DNA from: Thermoplasmata archaeon
GTDB taxonomy: Archaea; Thermoplasmatota; E2; UBA202; JdFR-43
DNA: 11,097 nt
Direction: 5' to 3'
NCBI GenBank assembly: GCA_021162305.1
Contig: JAGGYX010000043.1
Span: 1-11,097, forward strand
A program made the position numbers and the translations under genes. Shown here one piece after another: positions 6,374 through 11,097 of the stretch; positions within the stretch are counted from its first letter, which is position 1, and each line of letters starts with the position of its first letter. The notes beneath the pieces were generated by a model, which saw only the letters and a list, made by a program, of their open reading frames with translations, did not search any database and had not been told where the DNA came from.

Positions 6374-9126
6374 CTTTCAATATATATTGCAGGGCGTAGA
6401 GGCATTGCCTGCTCTTTTTTACCAGCCGGGTCGTATGTAGCATGTTCATCCATTATCTCAACTTTGCATCCAACTTCTTTTTCAATGAAATCTCTTGCAT
6501 TTATTAAATAACCAAACTCATCAACTTTTATGAATTCCATTTTTTTCATTTCCTCAATCAACTTTGCAGCATATTTTGATGCCCTTTTCATATCCATACC
6601 AAGTTTTTTTGTTTCCATCATTAAATTTTTCATGTTCAGCTTTCCTTCTTTTTTAAGCGCGTTGGCAACATCCAGAATTTTCCATTTCCATTGAGGAGCA
6701 ACATATATATAAACCTTCTTTGGCTCAATTCTTGCAACCTTTTTTATTTCTTCAATATCATTTATTGTTTTGATGAGCAACTCTTCACCAATAAGGACAT
6801 CCTCCTTTATTTCTCCAGCCTTTGGATAACTCTGCAATGAAACAAAGCCGGTGTTACCAAGCTTTTCCCACATTTCCTCTGCCATATGGGGTGTAAATGG
6901 GGTCATTGTCCTTATCCATTTTTCAATAACTTCTCTTATTACATTTTCATTTTTTCCTCCTCTCCTTATATACCACTGGAGCATGGAATAAATATTGAAA
7001 TAAATTGAATTTGCAGCCTTTCTGAATTCATATTCTTCCATTGCATTCTCTATTTCCTTCAGTTCTTTGTTGAAAGCTGAAAGAAGCCATTCATCTATTT
7101 TGCTTTCGCCTCCTTTTATTTTAATAATTTCTTCAAAGAAATTCCATATTTTCATCAATCTCTTCTTATATTGCTCCACCGCCTCGCTATTCCATTCCAC
7201 ATCCACAAAAGGCGAGGCAGAATGTGCATAATAAAGACGCATCGTGTCCACCCCATATTTTTTACTCGCCCCCGGAATCGGCTCCGCCCCCCCTTTCGAT
7301 TTTGATATTTTTTCGCCCTGCTGCTGCGTCACCCACCAGTTTACGAAGATGCCGCGAGGCCAATGCTGCCTTTCCATTATTGCAACATGATTCATTATGA
7401 AGACAGGGAAATGAACTGTTTTGTGTTCCTTGCCCCCAAGATTTATATCGACAGGATACCAGTAGAGGAAATCTTCCCTTATTTTTTTCCATATCTCATT
7501 TTTTGCATTTCCTTTTCCAAAGAAAACATAATCAAAGAACTCGTTATTCATTTCATCAATGCTTAACTCGCTGTTGTTAACATATTTTGAAATGATGTAA
7601 TAGGCAGGGTATAGCGTTGAGTCAGAAATTGGCTCGACAACCCAGCCCTTTTTGAATGGAAACTCCGTTCCAAGCCATGAACCACGCCTTATACATGCTC
7701 TGTCTCCAAACCAGTCCAGAACTTTTGGCAACTCTTCCTTATATTCTGGAGGATATATATTCATTTTTTTAACATGCTCCTTGCTTTTTTCTGTTAGCTC
7801 AGCATCACTATATTTAATGAACCATTGATCTGGCACCCTTTTTATTATTACCTCCGCTCCACATCTGCATATAACTTTCTTTGAAAACTCTCTCATTATT
7901 GCAGCTTCATTTCTTTCTATAAGCTTATTCTTTATCTCTTCCTTCACTTCATTTATTTTTTTGCCAGCATATTCCGTGCAATTCTCATTCATTATGCCAG
8001 AATGAAATTCTTCCTTGTAAATTATCTGCGTTGCTTCTTCAAGTTTCTCGTCAAACTGATTCTTTATTCCCATTTTTTCAACAATTTCTTTTGCTGGCAC
8101 ATCATATCCTTTAACTTTTATTATAACAATAGGCTCTACAGGCATTCCCATATCAAGCAATGCAGCATAATCATATGGGGCATGGGCTGGAACACTCATA
8201 ACAATGCCAGTAGCAACGCTTGTATCAACAAATTTTGCATCAAATATTGGCACTTCTTTTTCAATGATTGGCGCAACGCATTTTTTGCCGACGAGCTTGC
8301 TTCCATGTATTTTGTCCAATATTTCAACATCATCCATTTGATGCTCGAGTTTAAACGCAGCCTTCTCCGAAACAATCCATTTCTCATTGCCCACTCTAAC
8401 AATCACATATTCCTCGCTTCCATTCACCCACATATTTGTAACACCAAAAATTGTCTCCGGGCGGAGGGTGGCGGCAGGAAGGATATAATCATCCATTTTA
8501 AATTTTATCAGAACAAACTCCAGAATCTCAGCATCCCCTCCCTGCGATATATCTGTCTCAGATTTGTCAACAGCTACAGGTCCACAATTTGGACAGTATG
8601 GAGCATAGTGTGGCTTTTGAATAAGTAAACCAAGCTCATTCAATTTATAAAATTGCCATTGAATGAATTTTTTATAGCCTGGTGATATTGTATCCATGAG
8701 GCGGGTGTAATCAATCAAAAAGCCAAATTTTTTCCAGTATTGCTCAACATAAACATTGCTGAAATATTTTACAACCTCGGCTGGATCAGAAAGCTTTTTT
8801 ATGATTTCTTCAGGGCAACCATTGCTACGCAAATATTGCAATGTTTTTTCATCTTTCCTTTCAACTTTTTTTGCCAAGCTGACAGCTGGTAAACCAGTTG
8901 CATGGAAGCCAGCTGGAAAAATGACATCATAGCCAAGCATTCTTTTATATCTTGCAATTATATCTGAATAAGTAAAGCCACGCATGTGTCCTACATGCAA
9001 GTAGCCAGATATGCCTGGATAGGCAAAATGTATGAAAAATTTCTTTTGCTTCTCTTTTTTTGCTTCATATATCCTTGCATCAAACCATTTTTTCTGCCAT
9101 TTCTTCTCTATGTCTTCAAATTCCAT
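6370..9126 (-). CDS. leuS: Leucyl-tRNA synthetase, archaeal type
   Basis: A class I aminoacyl-tRNA synthetase that charges tRNA-Leu. From ATG 9126 it is 918 residues, slightly short of typical archaeal LeuRS (about 930-970). Seen in order: the HIGH-equivalent HVGH (44-47) in GYLHVGHMRGFTYSDIIARY; a zinc-type YAPYCPNCGPVAVDKSE (about 174-190); the CP1 editing domain with its Thr-rich TLRPETIFG (about 220-228) and SVPAHAPYDYAAL (about 311-323); a second CRCG pair (about 420-423); the class I stretch RACIRRGSWLGT; NLGGKEHKTVHFPVFIMNH; the KMSKS-equivalent KISKSKG (606-612); then an alpha-helical anticodon-binding domain and a Lys-rich C-terminal domain. A TTG one codon upstream (9129) is possible, but the TATA box lies 25 bases before ATG 9126. 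The stop (TAA, minus strand, 6372-6370) overlaps the rpl10e stop. It is divergent from a LeuC/LeuD-type operon. Confidence 0.96.
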   Translation of the reverse strand: MEFEDIEKKWQKKWFDARIYEAKKEKQKKFFIHFAYPGISGYLHVGHMRGFTYSDIIARYKRMLGYDVIFPAGFHATGLPAVSLAKKVERKDEKTLQYLRSNGCPEEIIKKLSDPAEVVKYFSNVYVEQYWKKFGFLIDYTRLMDTISPGYKKFIQWQFYKLNELGLLIQKPHYAPYCPNCGPVAVDKSETDISQGGDAEILEFVLIKFKMDDYILPAATLRPETIFGVTNMWVNGSEEYVIVRVGNEKWIVSEKAAFKLEHQMDDVEILDKIHGSKLVGKKCVAPIIEKEVPIFDAKFVDTSVATGIVMSVPAHAPYDYAALLDMGMPVEPIVIIKVKGYDVPAKEIVEKMGIKNQFDEKLEEATQIIYKEEFHSGIMNENCTEYAGKKINEVKEEIKNKLIERNEAAIMREFSKKVICRCGAEVIIKRVPDQWFIKYSDAELTEKSKEHVKKMNIYPPEYKEELPKVLDWFGDRACIRRGSWLGTEFPFKKGWVVEPISDSTLYPAYYIISKYVNNSELSIDEMNNEFFDYVFFGKGNAKNEIWKKIREDFLYWYPVDINLGGKEHKTVHFPVFIMNHVAIMERQHWPRGIFVNWWVTQQQGEKISKSKGGAEPIPGASKKYGVDTMRLYYAHSASPFVDVEWNSEAVEQYKKRLMKIWNFFEEIIKIKGGESKIDEWLLSAFNKELKEIENAMEEYEFRKAANSIYFNIYSMLQWYIRRGGKNENVIREVIEKWIRTMTPFTPHMAEEMWEKLGNTGFVSLQSYPKAGEIKEDVLIGEELLIKTINDIEEIKKVARIEPKKVYIYVAPQWKWKILDVANALKKEGKLNMKNLMMETKKLGMDMKRASKYAAKLIEEMKKMEFIKVDEFGYLINARDFIEKEVGCKVEIMDEHATYDPAGKKEQAMPLRPAIYIES

Positions 9127-9145
9127 CAAGATTGAAAAAAATATG

Positions 9146-9155
9146 ATTATATAAT
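9146..9155 (-). promoter_or_regulatory. TATA box of leuS (palindromic)
   Basis: ATTATATAAT is a perfect 10-base palindrome centred about 25 bases upstream of ATG 9126 on the minus strand, implying a leaderless leuS mRNA. On the minus strand it is flanked by two AATCAT direct repeats. Because it is palindromic it could in principle also direct plus-strand transcription starting near 9176, inside the hairpin region. Confidence 0.65.
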
Positions 9156-9168
9156 GATTGTGAAATCA

Positions 9169-9221
9169 GGGGGGAGAAAAAAAGAATGGTAAAGGTGGAG
9201 GCATTACCATCTTCTCCCCCC
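9169..9221. repeat. GC-rich imperfect hairpin in the leuS/leuC divergent region
   Basis: Outer arms 9169-9178 and 9212-9221 (GGGGGGAGAA with TTCTCCCCCC) pair perfectly over 10 bases. Inner arms 9186-9192 and 9204-9210 (ATGGTAA with TTACCAT) pair over 7. An A-rich 7-base bulge (9179-9185) faces a single C (9211), and the loop is 11 bases. The G6/C6 clamp stands out in AT-rich surroundings. It lies upstream of both divergent start sites, so it is not a terminator of either flanking gene. It could be a structured small RNA, part of a longer leader, or a protein binding site. Confidence 0.6.
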
Positions 9222-9230
9222 TCATCGCTA

Positions 9231-9247
9231 ACAAATATATTATTTGT
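9231..9247. promoter_or_regulatory. 17-base perfect inverted repeat, candidate operator
   Basis: ACAAATA-TAT-TATTTGT has 7-base perfect arms around a 3-base spacer. It lies about 23 bases before the TATA box of the hydro-lyase operon, where archaeal Lrp/AsnC-type or other HTH dimers often bind. No other copy is seen in the window. In AT-rich DNA some short palindromes arise by chance, so support is modest. Confidence 0.4.
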
Positions 9248-9269
9248 ATAAAAATTTTTCGGAAAATAA

Positions 9270-9279
9270 TTTTTATATT
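9270..9279 (+). promoter_or_regulatory. TATA box of the hydro-lyase operon
   Basis: TTTTTATATT-type sequence centred about 25 bases before ATG 9299, preceded by a purine-rich GGAAAATAA that could be a BRE. It fixes ATG 9299 as the start in preference to the TTG at 9278, which lies in the TATA box itself. Confidence 0.65.
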
Positions 9280-9298
9280 GGCATCCAAATTCTTTTCA

Positions 9299-10537
9299 AT
9301 GGCAACAATTATAGAAAAAATATTTTCGATGCATAGCAATGATAGAGTGGAGGTAGGAGAAACAATATGGCTGGATATAGATGTAAGGACGGCAAGAGAT
9401 TTTGGAGGGGCACAGGTAGTAAAAAATTTGCTTGAAAATTATGACGGAAATTATGTTGATGATGCAAACAAAACATTTTTCACTTTCGATACAAGCGCTC
9501 CAGCCAAAACAATAGGATATGCACAAAATCAGCAAATTTGCAGAAAATTTGCCAGACAGCATGGAATCCATGTTTATGATGTGGATGCAGGCATAGGAAC
9601 CCATGTTTTAATGGAAGAAGGCATAATACATGCTGGAAAAACTGCTGTTGGAACAGATAGCCATTATAATATTGTTGGTGCCGTAGGAGCATTTGGACAG
9701 GGAATGGGCGACGTTGACATAGCTTTTGTTTTCAAAACAGGCAAAACATGGTTTGAAGTGCCTCCCACCATAAAAGTTTATTTCAATGGAATGCCCTCCG
9801 CAGCATGGACAGCAAAAGACCTCGCTTTATTCACAATAAAAAAAATTGGAAGAAAGGCTCTGGGCAAAGCCGTAGAATTTTATGGAGACATTATAGATAA
9901 GCTCTCTATAGATGGTCGCATAACCTTGGCGTCGATGGTAACTGAAATGGGAGGAATAATTGGATTTATACCTCCAGATAAAAAAACATTGGAATGGATG
10001 GAAAAAGCTGCAAATAAAAAAATAGAGCCTGTATACGCTGATAATAACGCAAGCTACGATGAAGAAATAGACATAGATGTTGATTCACTAAAGCCAATGA
10101 TTGCTTTACCTGGAAGTCCCGCAAATGTTAGAGCTGTGGAAGAGCTCCCTTATACTCCTATAGATACTGTTTTTATTGGCTCGTGCACAAATGGCAGACT
10201 TGAAGATATGCATATGGTTGCGAATATTGTTAAAGGAAAAAAGATAAAAGAAGGTGTAACAATGAAAGTTGTTCCTGCAACCAGAAGAGTGTGGAAAAGC
10301 ATGCTCGAAGATGGAACAATGAAAATTCTGACTGATGCTGGCGCAATCATAAGCAATGCTGGCTGTGGCGGCTGCGCCAACGGACAGATAGGGCTTACAG
10401 GCGTTGATGAGGTGCAGGTATCAACAGCTAATCGCAATTTTAAAGGGAAACAGGGGCTTGGTAAAACATATCTGGCATCACCTGCCACAGCAGCGGCTTC
10501 AGCCATAGCAGGTTATATAACGGAGGTGGTGGAATGA
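9299..10537 (+). CDS. leuC: Aconitase/3-isopropylmalate dehydratase-family large subunit (LeuC/HacA-like)
   Basis: The large subunit of a two-subunit [4Fe-4S] hydro-lyase that isomerises a hydroxy-di/tricarboxylic acid via its unsaturated intermediate; isopropylmalate, homocitrate/homoaconitate or citrate-type substrates are all possible. It has 412 residues from ATG 9299, usual for archaeal LeuC/HacA (about 415-420). The cluster cysteines are in place: GSCTNGR (C296) and GCGGCANG (C356, C359). GTDSH (residues 119-122 cover D120-S121-H122), FKTGKTWF and TANRNF also match the family. By eye, however, positions that are usually His read differently: the usual FDHxxP is FDTSAP (T65), and the usual GICHQVL is GIGTHVL (T101, with His one residue later). 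The usual NRNFxGR is NRNFKGK. The substrate is therefore left open. The start follows the TATA box; the stop overlaps the small-subunit gene by ATGA. Confidence 0.85.
   Translation: MATIIEKIFSMHSNDRVEVGETIWLDIDVRTARDFGGAQVVKNLLENYDGNYVDDANKTFFTFDTSAPAKTIGYAQNQQICRKFARQHGIHVYDVDAGIGTHVLMEEGIIHAGKTAVGTDSHYNIVGAVGAFGQGMGDVDIAFVFKTGKTWFEVPPTIKVYFNGMPSAAWTAKDLALFTIKKIGRKALGKAVEFYGDIIDKLSIDGRITLASMVTEMGGIIGFIPPDKKTLEWMEKAANKKIEPVYADNNASYDEEIDIDVDSLKPMIALPGSPANVRAVEELPYTPIDTVFIGSCTNGRLEDMHMVANIVKGKKIKEGVTMKVVPATRRVWKSMLEDGTMKILTDAGAIISNAGCGGCANGQIGLTGVDEVQVSTANRNFKGKQGLGKTYLASPATAAASAIAGYITEVVE
10522..10529 (+). promoter_or_regulatory. Shine-Dalgarno site of the small-subunit gene
   Basis: GGAGGTGG matches GGAGGTGA at 7 of 8 positions, 4 bases before ATG 10534, inside the last codons of the large-subunit gene. 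It is the strongest SD in the window and ties the two subunits together translationally. Confidence 0.7.
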
Positions 10538-11043
10538 TTAAAGGAAGAGTATGGAAAGTAGAAAGAGATGGAAAACTCGTAGATGATATCGATACAGACA
10601 TGATTTATCATAACAAGTATTTGCATATCGTTGATAAGAAAGAGATGGCAAAATATGCTTTCAGCAATTTAGAAGGATGGAAAGATTTTCCTCAGAAAGC
10701 ACGCCATGGAGATGTGCTTATAGTTGGCGAGAACTTTGGATGTGGTTCTTCTCGACAGCACGCTGTCGATTGTTTTATATCGCTTGGCATAGCAGCAATT
10801 ATTGGAAAATCATTTGGAGCCATATATAAAAGAAATGCAATAAATTCTGGCTTGGCAATTCTGGAATGTAAAAATATAGATGAAACGGATATAAAAACAG
10901 GGGATGAAATCGAAATAAACATCGAGACGGGAGAGATTTTTAAAAATGGTGTTATGATAGCAAAGGCAAAACCAATGTCGAAGATTCAGCTTGAAATATA
11001 TAAAGCTGGAAATTTATTTGAATATGCCAAAAAAATAGAATGA
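10534..11043 (+). CDS. leuD: Aconitase/3-isopropylmalate dehydratase-family small subunit (LeuD/HacB-like)
   Basis: The swivelling small subunit that completes the active site of the hydro-lyase encoded just upstream. Its 169 residues equal the usual archaeal LeuD/HacB size. Motifs: DDIDTDMIYHNKYL (17-30), GENFGCGSSRQHA (65-77) with the conserved Ser-Ser-Arg, and KRNAINSGL (99-107). The substrate-selecting loop after the DxDTD motif reads YLHI (29-32). From memory of the family, isopropylmalate isomerases usually have YLVY/YLVM-like loops and methanogen or Thermus homoaconitases YLRT-like loops, so this loop fits neither and does not settle the substrate. The start is in an ATGA overlap with the large subunit, with a strong SD. 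The stop TGA (11041-11043) again overlaps a following ATG. Confidence 0.88.
   Translation: MIKGRVWKVERDGKLVDDIDTDMIYHNKYLHIVDKKEMAKYAFSNLEGWKDFPQKARHGDVLIVGENFGCGSSRQHAVDCFISLGIAAIIGKSFGAIYKRNAINSGLAILECKNIDETDIKTGDEIEINIETGEIFKNGVMIAKAKPMSKIQLEIYKAGNLFEYAKKIE
11010..11018 (+). promoter_or_regulatory. TATA-like box before the right-edge gene
   Basis: AAATTTATT-type sequence inside the small-subunit gene, centred about 26 bases before ATG 11040. This is the spacing of the other leaderless promoters in the window. There is no SD before 11040, which fits. Chance occurrence in AT-rich coding DNA cannot be excluded. Confidence 0.3.
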
Positions 11044-11097
11044 AGAAAATAAAGATAAAAGGAGGAAGGAAAAGATTTGCTCTCTTTATTTTAATAA
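11040..11097 (+). CDS. Start of a further gene, cut by the window edge
   Basis: ATG at 11040 overlaps the preceding TGA (ATGA) and the frame stays open to the right edge, giving only 19 residues: MKKIKIKGGRKRFALFILI. A basic start followed by a hydrophobic stretch could be a signal anchor or a membrane protein, but this is too short to identify. The ATGA junction and a TATA-like box about 26 bases upstream support it as a true start. Confidence 0.4.
   Translation, partial: MKKIKIKGGRKRFALFILI

Noticed and set aside
8002..8628. 208-codon open frame on the plus strand inside leuS
   Set aside because: It lies antisense to the editing-domain region of a clear LeuRS gene; its Phe/Asn/His-rich translation resembles no protein and reflects the A/T-rich codons of leuS.
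9186..9251. Short open frame MVKVEALPSSPPSSLTNILFV upstream of the hydro-lyase operon, a possible leader peptide
   Set aside because: Its ATG is part of the hairpin arm, there is no SD, no leucine-codon run, and the predicted operon transcript starts about 50 bases after its stop. Composition looks like chance.
9278..9298. TTG 9278 as start of the large hydro-lyase subunit
   Set aside because: It falls within the TATA box and adds a peptide (MASKFFS) not typical of the family; ATG 9299 has the right spacing and gives the usual ATIIEKI-type start.

Overview
The window looks archaeal, most likely a member of Thermoplasmatota or a related euryarchaeal lineage. The evidence is an archaeal-type ribosomal protein L10e (uL16), an archaeal-type leucyl-tRNA synthetase, a two-subunit glycine decarboxylase (gcvPA/gcvPB), AT-rich DNA, and several first genes with a TATA-like box about 25 bases upstream of the ATG, as expected for leaderless mRNAs. 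Secreted beta-helix proteins of the NosD-like, NYW-containing type at the left end fit the same group. The lineage is an inference; no 16S or phylogeny is available.

Layout: (1) Positions 1-3214 (+): three tandem NosD-like right-handed beta-helix genes joined by ATGA stop/start overlaps. The first is cut by the window edge. The second has an in-frame TGA after its signal peptide. The third needs two -1 corrections at homopolymers near its middle. At least the second and third look broken, unless the lesions are sequencing errors or recoding sites. (2) 3174-5839 (+): gcvPA-gcvPB, the two halves of the glycine cleavage P-protein, coupled by ATGA. (3) 5870-6373 (+): rpl10e with its own leaderless promoter. 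(4) 9126-6370 (-): leucyl-tRNA synthetase, convergent with rpl10e so that the two stop codons overlap. (5) 9127-9298: a 172-base divergent control region holding promoters for both flanking genes, a G6/C6-closed imperfect hairpin and a 17-base perfect inverted repeat. (6) 9299-11043 (+): large and small subunits of an aconitase/isopropylmalate-dehydratase-type hydro-lyase, coupled by ATGA, followed by the first codons of another gene at the right edge.

Most of the window is compact housekeeping sequence: glycine catabolism/C1 supply, translation, and a leucine-type or related 2-oxoacid hydro-lyase beside LeuRS. The less ordinary points are the hydro-lyase, whose active-site positions differ by eye from LeuC, HacA and aconitase; the GC-rich hairpin between the divergent genes; and the decaying or recoded tandem secreted beta-helix genes. 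No CRISPR array, tRNA, rRNA or insertion sequence was seen.
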